Below are positions 1 through 8,800 of a DNA stretch of 64,000 nt, one piece after another. This stretch comes from Providencia sp. (GTDB lineage: Bacteria; Pseudomonadota; Gammaproteobacteria; Enterobacterales; Enterobacteriaceae): positions 144,399-208,398 of the forward strand of contig NZ_DOEH01000018.1 of NCBI RefSeq assembly GCF_003533305.1. The letters are read 5' to 3'. The notes below the pieces were generated by a model that was given only the letters and a program-made list of their open reading frames with translations, was not told the origin of the DNA and made no database searches. The translations under genes and the position numbers were made by a program. The first letter of the stretch is position 1. Each line of letters begins with the position of its first letter.

Positions 1-130
1 TTAAATAGCTAGTTTTCACTAATTCACAAGGCATTGCAGTGATATAACCATGAATATTGATATTTACGGTTTCCCCAATTGCACTCAAAGGGCTAGCAAG
101 AAGTAATAATGAAAGTAATATTTTTTTCAT
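1..130 (-). CDS. Minor fimbrial subunit, 3' part missing (runs off the left edge)
   Basis: An open frame starts at an ATG on the minus strand at 130 and stays open to the window edge, giving 43 residues. It begins with a typical signal peptide (MKKILLSLLLLASPLSAIG) and continues with a short beta-strand-like stretch containing a Cys (ITAMPCEL). This is the usual start of a chaperone-usher pilin, where the N-terminal strand is followed by the first Cys of the conserved disulfide. The gene lies 14 bases downstream of another pilin gene on the same strand, so it is probably the last or next-to-last gene of the same fimbrial operon. The role as minor pilin or tip subunit is inferred from context; the C-terminal pilin motif is outside the window. 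Confidence 0.7.
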   Translation of the reverse strand, partial: MKKILLSLLLLASPLSAIGETVNINIHGYITAMPCELVKTSYL

Positions 131-144
131 TTTATTATTCGTCC

Positions 145-663
145 TTATAAATAAGTGATCGTCGCTGTAATATTGGCAGATATCGAGCCAGGAACGACAT
201 TACCTAACGAGCTAAATGCACGAGTTCTAAGTGGAATAATGGCATCTGTTTGTCCGTTTAGTGGTACTTGCAGTACTTTTTGATTACCAAGTAAAACGGA
301 TCCATCCCCATTTTGTAGTTGTACCGCGACATTTTTTGCTGTACCTAAATTCTTGTACAAGCTGGTTTCATCGGTAGTATCTGCGGAGCCTGAAAATGTT
401 AATTTAATTTGATTCACAAAAGAGGAACAATTATTTAAATTAATATTAAACGGCTTCCATTCTGAACTCGTTTGAGGGGCGTTAAAGAGATCAATAGGTA
501 AACGTTTAAAATCAATATCGATATTATTACCACCAGAAAGGTTGCAGGTGGCTGCTTTGATATTACCTGTGAAGTTTAAAGTGATATTATTAGCTGTAAA
601 TGAATAAAAACTCACTAATAATAGACTACTTATCAACGATAAAGTTATTGTTAATTTTTTCAT
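145..663 (-). CDS. Minor fimbrial subunit (type 1-like pilin)
   Basis: A 172-residue secreted protein with a signal peptide (residues 1 to about 24) and the layout of a chaperone-usher pilin. It has a first Cys in KAATCNLSGG, a second Cys in NLNNCSSF, and a C-terminal beta-strand ending ANITATITYL, which matches the donor-accepting last strand that the chaperone caps. The length is normal for a structural pilin. It starts 9 bases after the stop of the adhesin gene, so the two are almost certainly cotranscribed. It is probably an adaptor or minor shaft subunit; nothing in the sequence says which. No enzymatic role is expected. The final product sits in the extracellular fimbria after periplasmic folding. 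Confidence 0.8.
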   Translation of the reverse strand: MKKLTITLSLISSLLLVSFYSFTANNITLNFTGNIKAATCNLSGGNNIDIDFKRLPIDLFNAPQTSSEWKPFNINLNNCSSFVNQIKLTFSGSADTTDETSLYKNLGTAKNVAVQLQNGDGSVLLGNQKVLQVPLNGQTDAIIPLRTRAFSSLGNVVPGSISANITATITYL

Positions 664-672
664 TGCCTATTC

Positions 673-1641
673 CTACTCATAGCGAATATTAACGGTAGCT
701 GTCGCATTTGCTGTTCCAGGTGTTATGGTATTTGTCGTTTTGATATACCTCGCTTTCCAATTAAATAGATAATCACCAGCTGGGACATTATTTTGCAAAC
801 TATTTTTAGTATTTAATTTAACGGGTAGATTATTTTTATCTAATAATTGAATTGCAACGCCAGTCGCTTTGTTTGTGCCAGAAAGTGCAAGTTTTCCTGT
901 TGCCGCATCAACATATCCACCACTACTCGTAATTGTTGTTTTAATATTTGTTCCTGCTTTGCATGTTAGTGATATCGGAATATCAACCATATCACTGGTA
1001 TCACCGATGTTATTAAATTGAGTATCATACCAGTCACCCATATTGATATTATAAGTAGATTGATTATTTTTTAATGAGCAACTAAGTACATTTATTCTAT
1101 AGTTATTTGAAAATGATACTGTTGAAATGAAAAAGTTGGTGCCTGTTGTTTTATTCTGTTGGTAGAATCTAGCCAATTGCCTTATTGAAATAACTCCCCC
1201 AGAAGTCACCTGACCAATTTTTTCTATATTAATGACCCAACCGAGGTTCGAAAATGTCCAAGTGGTATCAGTATATGGGCCATTTACCGGAAAAAAATAA
1301 TTTGGCCCAAATGAATTAATTCTTGCTCTAACACCAATACCATTAACTCCACTTATTGCCATGCCATTACTCACTGATGTTAGATAGACTCCTACTTGAT
1401 TTCCTCCGCAACTCATATCAACGCCATTAGTTGGATTATAATTTCCAGTGTAAATCGGTAGCGATATCGAACTTAGTAATTTAATCGATGTATCATCGTA
1501 CTGTATATTTATTGTTTCATTTGGAATCGTCTTCTGCATATCACGCCAAGTTGGATTTTGCACACATGCAGAAGAAGAATATCCTGAGTAAAGGCTAAAT
1601 AAACTTATTACTAGGATAATTTTGTATTTTGTTTTTTTCAT
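673..1641 (-). CDS. Two-domain fimbrial tip adhesin
   Basis: A 322-residue secreted protein, about twice pilin length, as expected for a tip adhesin with an N-terminal receptor-binding domain (about residues 26-190) joined to a C-terminal pilin domain (about 195-322). The signal peptide ends near SSA/CVQNP. The C-terminal half has pilin-like features: a Cys in NVLSCSLKN, a partner Cys in SLTCKAGTN, and a terminal strand NATATVNIRYE. The N-terminal domain shows no sequence I recognise, which is usual because these lectin-like domains diverge quickly, so the receptor cannot be named. It lies directly downstream of the usher gene (16-base gap). The tip-adhesin call is inferred from length, domain layout and position. 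Confidence 0.75.
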   Translation of the reverse strand: MKKTKYKIILVISLFSLYSGYSSSACVQNPTWRDMQKTIPNETINIQYDDTSIKLLSSISLPIYTGNYNPTNGVDMSCGGNQVGVYLTSVSNGMAISGVNGIGVRARINSFGPNYFFPVNGPYTDTTWTFSNLGWVINIEKIGQVTSGGVISIRQLARFYQQNKTTGTNFFISTVSFSNNYRINVLSCSLKNNQSTYNINMGDWYDTQFNNIGDTSDMVDIPISLTCKAGTNIKTTITSSGGYVDAATGKLALSGTNKATGVAIQLLDKNNLPVKLNTKNSLQNNVPAGDYLFNWKARYIKTTNTITPGTANATATVNIRYE

Positions 1642-1657
1642 AACTATCTATTTCCTA

Positions 1658-4183
1658 TTACTGGCAAACCGCAGTCGTTTTATATAAACCCATATAATTA
1701 GATAAACCAGCTAAGTTATAATTTACTTGGCATTGCTGCTTATCATTATATTGAATAATAAAATTTCCATTTTCTGCTAAGCCAGATAAATACAATTCAC
1801 CGTCATTACCGACCATGCCATTTAACTGACTTTCACCGTTGAATATTGTTTGTGCGCCAAAAGGTACCGGTTTACCGTCAGTGAAAGTAAGCACCATAAT
1901 GGCACGATAGCCCACATTGGCGGCAAAGTTTGCTTTCACGATAGCGCCACGGCTTGGTGAAACGCTTTGGCTGGTTAAGTCCATTTCAGTGTCATTTGGT
2001 AGCGCAGAGGTATCAATATCAATGGTGTTTTTACGGTAGGCACTGACATACGGCACTAGCGCATAGCCTTGATTATTGGTCACAACACCGGCTTGATTCA
2101 TAATAGGGACATCGCCAGCGTTAGGAATCTCAACAATAGCCGAGGTTTCACCAAGTTGCTGGCCTAATACCAATCCACCTGAGTGAGCGACTAAGCTACC
2201 GTTTGCACCATAATAAAGATTATAGCTATCTGTGCTGTAACCACTGCCTCCAGATATTTCACCATATTGACCTTTATAGGACGCGTTCATATTACCTGAT
2301 GTGCCACTGTCTTTATTGGTAAATCCTTGCTGCATGCTCCAGTTTAAGCGATTGTTCAATTGGGATGCGGATACCCCCATGCTGCCTGTGCTTGAATTGT
2401 TGCTGCTACTATTGCTATTGAAGTTATAGTAGAAAGTATCGTCGAATACAGTAAATGGTACGTTGACTGAAAATGCGAACTGGTGGTCATCTTCACTTTT
2501 ATTTTTACTGTCCGATGAGTAAGAATAATTATTCGTGTTTTTGTTATAGGTATAATTCAAACTATAGCTAATACCTTGCCAGCTATTGTTATAACCTAGC
2601 GTGGCAGATTGTGTTTTTCTATCACTGTTCCAATAGTCTTCATTGATATAACCAACTGAAATTGAACCGAAACTTTCACCCAAGTTTTGGCTTAAGGTTA
2701 TTTCTCCACGATTACGACGACGCTCAATTTCAGGGGTGTAGTCAGTATCTCGAAAACCATCAAACACCTCGGATAAACTATAGAAGCCTTTAGTTGAATA
2801 ACGATAACCCGCTAATGCGATGTTAGTGCCGATATCATTTAAATTTTTGTTATAACGAAAACGGTATGATTGCCCACTTTCTTTCTGGTCTTCACGCAAT
2901 TTAGAATCTGCATGAGTAATATCAATAGATATTGCACCAAAACGGCCAAGGTTTTGTCCTGTCCCGATAGAGTAGGATTGATAATCTTCACTGACTTGGC
3001 TTCCACCATAAGCCGTAATGCCATAAGGTAAACCATAGATAAGTGTGAATTGGGCAAAATGAGTCCTATCCACATGGCTATCATAAGAGCGATATTGCCC
3101 ACCAGTTGCGCTATAAGACAAATAACCTTCACGTTGTAAAACAGGAAGTGAGGCAAAGGGAACAATCTGTACCTGTTCGCTGCCGTTTGACTCTTTTATT
3201 GTGACATGCAAGTCACCACTTCCCCCAGTTGGATACAAGTCATTAATTTCAAACGGACCTGCGGCTACATCGGTTTGGTAGATGGTATAACCATTTTGAC
3301 GTATGGTAATTTGTGCGTTACTGCGTGCAATTCCGCGTACTACTGGGGCATAACCGCGCAAACTTTCTGGATACATATCATTATCTGTCGCCAGTTGAGC
3401 ACCTCGAAAAGGCACACTGTCAAATACTTGTGAGGGTGAAACACTATCCCCTAACGTTAACTGACTTTTGATGCTGTTTATTCCACGTGAGGCATAGGTA
3501 TAAACGGTATCCCATTTATTGGTTTGGTTATCACTATTTGACCATGTAGTGTAGTTACGTAAACGCCATGCGCCGATATTTAAACCCGGTCTTAAATTGA
3601 CATAGTTTGAGTTTGTATCAGTTCCGCCTTTTTTACGGTCATAGTTTTTTGAACCGCTATAGCTATAATTAAGCAGTAATGCATTAATACCATTATCAAT
3701 ATCGGCTAAGTCAACATAACCCCTTGGGTTTTTTGTTAATGCAATTTGTGGAACACTTAAATAAAGGCGCTGTGAATCAAATTTAAATACACTTTTTACA
3801 TCTGGAATCGCCGATAAATTGGCACAGCCATTTTGAGTATTTTGTAGTTCAGGATAATCAGCGATTTTAATATCAAAGCTTTTTAAATCAGCAATTGATA
3901 AACAAGGTGTCAATTCGTTATTGTTACCTTTATTAAATTTAAGATTTGTTGCACCAATTAAATTTGTGTTGATGTAAATATCAACGTAGTAATTTCCAGG
4001 TAATTGTTCATTGTTTTCAAATTGGCTTAAATCAACTGAGTCTTTATTTGGTAACTCTAAAAAATCAGGATCAAAATACGTATTACTTTCCATTTTATTA
4101 TTAAGTGGAAGGTTTTCTGCGTAAGTGGGTGCCGTATAGCCTAAATATAAAAGTAGGCTAAGACATATTTTATTTGTTTTCAT
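1658..4183 (-). CDS. Fimbrial outer-membrane usher protein
   Basis: An 841-residue usher of the FimD/PapC family and normal length. It has a signal peptide (to about residue 22, TYA/EN), an N-terminal periplasmic chaperone-binding domain (to about 150), a 24-strand beta-barrel with a plug domain, and a C-terminal domain ending with a Cys pair (QQCQVNYN and TTAVCQ). Recognisable family stretches include FNKGNNNELTPCLS, SLRGYAPVVRGIARSNA and ITIRQNGYTIYQTDVAAGPF. The protein forms the outer-membrane pore through which chaperone-pilin complexes are recruited and polymerised. It follows the chaperone gene by 23 bases in the same operon. The ORFs inside it on other frames are shadows. Confidence 0.95.
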   Translation of the reverse strand: MKTNKICLSLLLYLGYTAPTYAENLPLNNKMESNTYFDPDFLELPNKDSVDLSQFENNEQLPGNYYVDIYINTNLIGATNLKFNKGNNNELTPCLSIADLKSFDIKIADYPELQNTQNGCANLSAIPDVKSVFKFDSQRLYLSVPQIALTKNPRGYVDLADIDNGINALLLNYSYSGSKNYDRKKGGTDTNSNYVNLRPGLNIGAWRLRNYTTWSNSDNQTNKWDTVYTYASRGINSIKSQLTLGDSVSPSQVFDSVPFRGAQLATDNDMYPESLRGYAPVVRGIARSNAQITIRQNGYTIYQTDVAAGPFEINDLYPTGGSGDLHVTIKESNGSEQVQIVPFASLPVLQREGYLSYSATGGQYRSYDSHVDRTHFAQFTLIYGLPYGITAYGGSQVSEDYQSYSIGTGQNLGRFGAISIDITHADSKLREDQKESGQSYRFRYNKNLNDIGTNIALAGYRYSTKGFYSLSEVFDGFRDTDYTPEIERRRNRGEITLSQNLGESFGSISVGYINEDYWNSDRKTQSATLGYNNSWQGISYSLNYTYNKNTNNYSYSSDSKNKSEDDHQFAFSVNVPFTVFDDTFYYNFNSNSSSNNSSTGSMGVSASQLNNRLNWSMQQGFTNKDSGTSGNMNASYKGQYGEISGGSGYSTDSYNLYYGANGSLVAHSGGLVLGQQLGETSAIVEIPNAGDVPIMNQAGVVTNNQGYALVPYVSAYRKNTIDIDTSALPNDTEMDLTSQSVSPSRGAIVKANFAANVGYRAIMVLTFTDGKPVPFGAQTIFNGESQLNGMVGNDGELYLSGLAENGNFIIQYNDKQQCQVNYNLAGLSNYMGLYKTTAVCQ

Positions 4184-4206
4184 AGAAAAGCCTAGGTTTA
4201 TAAAGA

Positions 4207-4875
4207 CTATATTTTAATTTCCGATGCATCTGATGCCGCACCATAATCATTAATAACTTCCCATTTAACGGTGCCATTACTTGCTGTATCATTAATTTCA
4301 AATGATGCAGTAGAGAATGGAGCCGCATAGGAGATATCAATCGCTTTCTTACCGTTAAATGTAATACTTTGGAAATTCATGTAATAGGGTGTCGGGTTTT
4401 TAACGATAATTTTATTTCCCGATTTAGACCAAATTAATTTTTTTTGTTCTTCAACGAAATTAACGTCTTTTATTGATGTTGGTCGATAAATTAATTTCAT
4501 TTGTGTTTTAAAGGCAATTTGTAGCGAGTTTTCAGTTCTTTCAGTGGCTGGTATTGTCTTTATGTTTAGCCAGAATAATGACTCTCTATCTTTAGGTAAT
4601 TTATTCTCAGTTAGAAATATTCTAAGCGCATTAGTTTTATCTGCATTGAGACGAAATAACGGAGGTGTTATGGTGAAATCCGATTGTTTTTTTTCATCAA
4701 TTCCGTCTATCCACGATTGAATTAAATAAGGGATTTTATCTGGATTTTCAACACTAATACTGACATCTTTATTGCCTTCGTTATAAATAACACGTGTTCC
4801 ACCAATGATCACACCTGCATGAGCTGTATTGATAACTATCAATAAAGAGATAAAAAAATAGACAATGTGTTTCAT
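4207..4875 (-). CDS. Periplasmic fimbrial chaperone (PapD/FimC family)
   Basis: A 222-residue protein with a signal peptide (to about residue 20, AHA/GV) and two immunoglobulin-like domains. Family landmarks are visible: GTRVIYNEG with the conserved Arg that anchors the pilin C-terminus, the G1 donor-strand region FKTQMKLIYRPTSI with the partner Lys, and a short F1-G1 loop of the FGS type (LFWLNIKTIP). It folds and caps pilins in the periplasm and delivers them to the usher. It is encoded between the major pilin and the usher, the standard order. A small hairpin just upstream probably lowers its expression relative to the pilin. Confidence 0.93.
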   Translation of the reverse strand: MKHIVYFFISLLIVINTAHAGVIIGGTRVIYNEGNKDVSISVENPDKIPYLIQSWIDGIDEKKQSDFTITPPLFRLNADKTNALRIFLTENKLPKDRESLFWLNIKTIPATERTENSLQIAFKTQMKLIYRPTSIKDVNFVEEQKKLIWSKSGNKIIVKNPTPYYMNFQSITFNGKKAIDISYAAPFSTASFEINDTASNGTVKWEVINDYGAASDASEIKI

Positions 4876-4900
4876 ATCACCACCAGTAAATATATGAAAT

Positions 4901-4924
4901 AAGGTTTAATTCCATTTAAACCTT
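4901..4924 (-). terminator. Hairpin between major pilin and chaperone genes
   Basis: Arms AAGGTTTAA and TTAAACCTT (4901-4909 and 4916-4924) form a 9-base stem with a 6-base loop between the pilin stop and the chaperone start. On the minus strand it is followed by an AT-rich, weakly T-rich tail. It is probably a leaky terminator or RNA-stabilising hairpin that keeps pilin mRNA in excess, as is common in fimbrial operons. Confidence 0.5.
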
Positions 4925-4933
4925 ATGAATTAT

Positions 4934-5458
4934 TTAGTTATAATTAATTGTAAATGTTGCAGAACCATTAGCAGGACCAACAGTGACTGCATCTGTCTTA
5001 GCAATATAACGCGCTCTGAAATCTAAATTATTTTCTACATTTTCTTTGAGTGGATAAGTCTTAGACGCTGTAAATAATGGTACGACAGTATTTACGTCAT
5101 CAGTAATCTGGATCCCTACACCTGTAGCTGCACCAGTATCCTGTTTTATTTTAATGACAGAGTCATCACCTAAATAAGAGTCAGCATCAAATTTAACTGA
5201 TGCTGCTGTAACGGTGCTTGGGCAATTAATTAATTTAATTGTGAATTTAGTTGCCGCAGCTGTACTTCCCGCAGTTGGTAGTGCTTTTTTGGATACTTTA
5301 CCTAAGTTAACTTTTAAAGCATCTGAGCCTGCTGCTAATTCACAAGCTTGATCTGTGATTTCCCCTGTAAAGTCGATAGTACCATCCGCTGCAAATACAT
5401 TACTAACAGCAAAAATAGATGTTGCAGCAATTAATGATGCAAGTAAGTTCTTTTTCAT
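4934..5458 (-). CDS. Major fimbrial subunit (type 1-like pilin)
   Basis: A 174-residue pilin with a signal peptide (MKKNLLASLIAATSIFAVSN, cut near VFA/ADG). It has the conserved Cys pair (ITDQACELAA and LINCPSTV), the family strand ATKFTIKLINC, the FRARYIAKTD motif and a C-terminal strand NGSATFTINYN. It is the first gene of the operon, the position of the main shaft subunit, and it has a good ribosome site: GGAG lies about eight bases before the ATG (read on the minus strand near 5466-5470). After Sec export and chaperone folding it polymerises into the fimbrial rod. Its alanine-rich composition differs from the later subunits, as expected for a highly expressed pilin. Confidence 0.9.
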   Translation of the reverse strand: MKKNLLASLIAATSIFAVSNVFAADGTIDFTGEITDQACELAAGSDALKVNLGKVSKKALPTAGSTAAATKFTIKLINCPSTVTAASVKFDADSYLGDDSVIKIKQDTGAATGVGIQITDDVNTVVPLFTASKTYPLKENVENNLDFRARYIAKTDAVTVGPANGSATFTINYN

Positions 5459-6037
5459 TCAATTCTCTCCAAAAAGGTTTTTATTTAATTATATTGAGTT
5501 GTGCGAATAATCACTTACTCAACTGGAGTGTATTTTGAGTCTATTTTTATAAATAAACAAGTCAGGAGGAAATTGGTTTAATATAAGAGAATTAAATTTA
5601 ATAATTACATTATAATTTTATTAAACACATTATGAGTTAAAATTAAGTAGGAGTTAGATGATAATTTATATTTTTGTTTTTCGGGGCGGTAATTGTTTAA
5701 GTTAAATAACGATAATAAACTATTAATAATTGCAGGGTGATTTTAAGTGTTTATTTATCTCGTATATGGTGATTGTTTGAAATTTAAATTCACATGTTGT
5801 TTCTTTATTTTATAGTACATATCGAATATGTATATTCTTTTTTTGTCATTATAGCGTAGAAATAGTGTGAACATTGTTAAACTCATTATTTTAGCGTTTT
5901 ATGTTCTAATCTATTTATGAAGAATTTAATGTTTTTTTGTTTTTGGCTCTATCAATATCTAGTCTTAATTTTAATAATTTAGTTGTTTTCTTTAGCCATT
6001 GATTAGCCTTAGATCTTATTTCGATGATATAAATAAG
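5459..6037. other. Long AT-rich gene-free region upstream of the fimbrial operon
   Basis: About 580 bases with no convincing reading frame lie between the fimbrial operon and glnG. The region must hold the fimbrial promoter. I looked for the paired inverted repeats of an invertible phase switch and saw none of useful length, and there is no recombinase gene beside it within the window. The only clear symmetry is a short palindrome at 5816-5832, listed separately. The strong AT bias would suit H-NS-type silencing, but that is inference. Confidence 0.5.
5816..5832. promoter_or_regulatory. 17-base palindrome upstream of fimbrial operon
   Basis: TACATATCGAATATGTA has perfect 7-base arms around CGA, about 360 bases upstream of the major pilin start. 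It could be an operator for a fimbrial regulator. No cognate regulator is encoded next to it in the window, and short AT-rich palindromes can arise by chance. Confidence 0.3.
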
Positions 6038-6063
6038 AGATTGGTGGTTATATTCACCAATCT
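6028..6063 (-). terminator. Terminator after glnG
   Basis: Arms AGATTGGTG (6038-6046) and CACCAATCT (6055-6063) form a 9-base stem just past the glnG stop. On the minus strand it is followed by CTTATTTATA, a T-rich tail. It closes the glnALG operon. Confidence 0.7.
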
Positions 6064-6087
6064 AATTATCATTTATCGACGAGAAAA

Positions 6088-7560
6088 TTACTCTATACCT
6101 AACTCTTTTAATTTACGTGTTAACGTATTCCGACCCCAACCCAATAAACGTGCGGCTTCTTGTTTATGACCATTGGTGTATTTGAGCGCGCAATTTAGCA
6201 TCGTGTGCTCCAATAAAGGAAGAGCTTGAGCGAGTAAATCTTCTTTGCCTTCAATTAACGCATTATCTGTCCATTGGGCTAATTGCTCAAACCAAGCCCC
6301 TTCATTACTAAGCGTTCGTGATAAGGCGGGTTGTGTTTGTGCTAAGTGTTGAGTCTGATTGTCAGATTTATGCGCTTTAGGATGCGATTCATCAGATAAA
6401 TCATCCGGTAAATCTTGGGGTAAAATCTCTTGGCTTGCCGCCATTACTGTTAACCAGCGGCAAACATTTTCTAATTGGCGAACGTTACCTGACCAATAAT
6501 AGCGTTGAAGAATTTTTTCACTATCAGGATGGAGTACTTTACTTTCAACACCCAATTCTTTTGCGGTATTTTGCAAAAAAAAGTGAGCAAGACGCGGAAT
6601 ATCTTCAAGACGCTCTCGTAATGGAGGTAACTGCACCCGAATAACATTTAATCGATGAAAAAGGTCTTCGCGAAATAAACCTTCTTTGACACGTTTTTCT
6701 AAATCTTGGTGAGTGGCGGCAATAATACGGACATCTACTTTGACCGGAGTATAACCGCCAATACGGTAAAACTGTCCTTCAGCGAGCACTCGGAGTAATC
6801 GGGTTTGAACATCAAGGGGCATATCACCAATTTCATCTAAAAATAAAGAGCCCCGATTGGCTTGTTCAAAGCGCCCCTGTCTAACTTGTGTCGCACCAGT
6901 AAAAGCGCCTTTTTCATGACCAAAAAGTTCTGACTCAATTAAGTCTTTGGGAATTGCGGCCATATTGAGTGCAATAAACGGTTCGTTCACTCGTGGGCTG
7001 TGTTGGTGTAGCGCATGAGCCACTAATTCTTTACCAGTTCCCGATTCACCATTAATAAGCACACTAATTGATGAGCGAGATAAACGACCGATAATACGAT
7101 ATACCTCCTGCATGGCAGGGGCTTCACCTATCATGGTGGAAGAGACAATCGGTGCTTTTTGTTTAGTATCTCGATTGGTATGATTTTGCTCGCGGCTATG
7201 GTTTAACGCACGTTCCACTAAGGCGACGGTTTCATCAATATCAAACGGTTTGGGTAGATAATCAAATGCCCCTGATTGATAAGCACTAACCGCAGCATCA
7301 AGGTCAGAGTGTGCTGTCATAATTATAATCGGTAGCAGGGGATGAGATTGCTTTAGTTGATTGAGTAGTTCTAGACCATCAGTACCTGGCATGCGAATAT
7401 CAGATAGCAACACATCAGGGAGGTCAGTTTCTAATGCGGTAAGTACGGCATTGGCGCTATCAAAGCAGGTACAATCAAAATCAGCGCTACTTAACGCACG
7501 CTCTAATACCCAGCGAATAGAACTGTCGTCATCAACGACCCAAATTTTTCCCTGTTGCAT
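6088..7560 (-). CDS. glnG: Nitrogen regulation response regulator NtrC
   Basis: A 490-residue sigma-54-dependent activator, about 20 residues longer than the E. coli protein. It has a receiver domain (about 1-120) with the phosphoacceptor Asp54 in LLSDIRMPG, an AAA+ domain (about 145-380) with Walker A GESGTGKE and the sigma-54 contact loop GAFTGA, and a C-terminal Fis-type helix-turn-helix (QEAARLLGWGRNTLTRKL). The extra length lies in a low-complexity linker rich in Gln, Ser and His (about 395-425) before the DNA-binding domain. Phosphorylated by GlnL under nitrogen limitation, it activates glnA and other Ntr genes. It is the last gene of the operon, 10 bases after glnL. Confidence 0.97.
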   Translation of the reverse strand: MQQGKIWVVDDDSSIRWVLERALSSADFDCTCFDSANAVLTALETDLPDVLLSDIRMPGTDGLELLNQLKQSHPLLPIIIMTAHSDLDAAVSAYQSGAFDYLPKPFDIDETVALVERALNHSREQNHTNRDTKQKAPIVSSTMIGEAPAMQEVYRIIGRLSRSSISVLINGESGTGKELVAHALHQHSPRVNEPFIALNMAAIPKDLIESELFGHEKGAFTGATQVRQGRFEQANRGSLFLDEIGDMPLDVQTRLLRVLAEGQFYRIGGYTPVKVDVRIIAATHQDLEKRVKEGLFREDLFHRLNVIRVQLPPLRERLEDIPRLAHFFLQNTAKELGVESKVLHPDSEKILQRYYWSGNVRQLENVCRWLTVMAASQEILPQDLPDDLSDESHPKAHKSDNQTQHLAQTQPALSRTLSNEGAWFEQLAQWTDNALIEGKEDLLAQALPLLEHTMLNCALKYTNGHKQEAARLLGWGRNTLTRKLKELGIE

Positions 7561-7570
7561 GGGTTATCCC

Positions 7571-8620
7571 CTATTTTTTGATTGGTAGATAAATAGAAAA
7601 CTCGGTGTGTCCCGGCCAACTGGTAAATTCAATTTTGCCCAAGTGTTGGTCAACTAAACTGCGTGCGATAGAGAGTCCTAAACCTGTGCCATCTGGTCGC
7701 CCACTGACCATGGGATAAAATAAGGTATCTTGAATAGATAACGGAATACCGGAGCCGTTATCTTCAATATCAATACGTGCGGCTAATCGATAACGCTCAC
7801 CCTGCAACATTACTTGAAATGCGGTGCGAGTACGCAAAGTGATGGTTCCCCCTGTTTTCTCAAGTGCTTGTAATGCATTACGAGTGATATTTAATAGCAC
7901 TTGCTCAATTTGGTCAGGGTAGTGTTCTAGGTCGGGTAAACTCGGGTCATAGTCACGAATTAGCGTCACATCATCCGGTTTTTCTAAAGCGACTAAACGT
8001 GTCACATTTTCAACAATGTGGTGAATACTTTGCTGAGTTTTCGGACCTGGATATTGTGGGCCAAGTAGTCTATCGACTAATGCTCTTAAGCGGTCGGCCT
8101 GCTCGATAATGACTTGAGTGTATTCGTTAAGTTTAGGGTCTGGTAGCGCTTTAGATAATAGTTGAGCGGCGCCGCGTAATCCCCCAAGTGGATTTTTTAT
8201 TTCATGGGCAAGACCACGGATAAGTTCTCGAGCGGCAAGCTGTTGCACATTTTGGGCAACTTCTTGGCTAAGGCGTCGTTGGCTATCGAGTAGTGACAGT
8301 TCAACTAAAATGAATTGATCAGAAAATGGTTGTGCACTGAGAGACATCACATGGGAGTGGTTATTAAATACCAATGTGATTTCATTTTCAGTAAAGCTAT
8401 GGCCTTCTTTTAAGCTATTTAGCATCAGTTCATCATTCAATGAACAGTAGCTGAATAATAGCGGAAAGGGGGTACCATAAAGTTTGCGCTGGCTCTGGGT
8501 TAAGATCTGTAATGCGGCATGATTGGCATAGTGAATAACCAAATCATAATCCAGTATCAGCACACTATTAAGCAGTGAATCGAGAATATGTTCCGGCGCG
8601 GGCAAATGTTCGGTTTTCAT
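7571..8620 (-). CDS. glnL: Nitrogen regulation sensor histidine kinase NtrB
   Basis: A 349-residue cytoplasmic histidine kinase, the usual length. It has an N-terminal PAS-like domain (about 5-115), the phosphoacceptor His139 in [13 protein letters not shown], the N-box [10 protein letters not shown] and the G-boxes DNGSGIP and GTGLGLSI. It autophosphorylates and transfers phosphate to NtrC, and becomes a phosphatase when bound by PII, so it reads the cell's nitrogen state. It is encoded between glnA and glnG. An NtrC-type site lies about 24 bases upstream of its start, so it can have its own regulated transcription in addition to read-through from glnA. Confidence 0.97.
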   Translation of the reverse strand: MKTEHLPAPEHILDSLLNSVLILDYDLVIHYANHAALQILTQSQRKLYGTPFPLLFSYCSLNDELMLNSLKEGHSFTENEITLVFNNHSHVMSLSAQPFSDQFILVELSLLDSQRRLSQEVAQNVQQLAARELIRGLAHEIKNPLGGLRGAAQLLSKALPDPKLNEYTQVIIEQADRLRALVDRLLGPQYPGPKTQQSIHHIVENVTRLVALEKPDDVTLIRDYDPSLPDLEHYPDQIEQVLLNITRNALQALEKTGGTITLRTRTAFQVMLQGERYRLAARIDIEDNGSGIPLSIQDTLFYPMVSGRPDGTGLGLSIARSLVDQHLGKIEFTSWPGHTEFSIYLPIKK

Positions 8621-8643
8621 ACGGTTCTACTCCTGCACTAATC

Positions 8644-8660
8644 TGCACTATTTTGGTGCA
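8644..8660. promoter_or_regulatory. NtrC binding site before glnL
   Basis: TGCACTATTTTGGTGCA matches the known NtrC consensus TGCACCA-N3-TGGTGCA at all but one base of the half-sites. It sits in the glnA-glnL gap, just upstream of the glnL start. In E. coli a site at this place lets NtrC repress the minor glnL promoter; the same role is inferred here. Confidence 0.8.
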
Positions 8661-8735
8661 TTATACCTGATTTGCTGAGTAACACCGCAATTTAACGTCG
8701 ATAATTTAGTTTTGCTACCGTTATTATTTAGAGAG

Positions 8736-8759
8736 AAAAGGCCCCATCATAGATGGGGC
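8736..8759 (-). terminator. Terminator or attenuator after glnA
   Basis: GCCCCATCATAGATGGGGC at 8741-8759 forms a stem of about eight pairs with a tiny loop 40 bases after the glnA stop. On the minus strand the next bases are CTTTTCTCTC. It should cut most glnA transcripts and leave reduced read-through into glnLG. Confidence 0.75.
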
Positions 8760-8800
8760 AAGTGCTTCACGGCAACAAAGACTAGCAGTGGAACGGCGTG

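Noticed and set aside
5459..6037. Invertible phase-variation switch upstream of the fimbrial operon
   Set aside because: No pair of long inverted repeats and no recombinase gene were found in the window.
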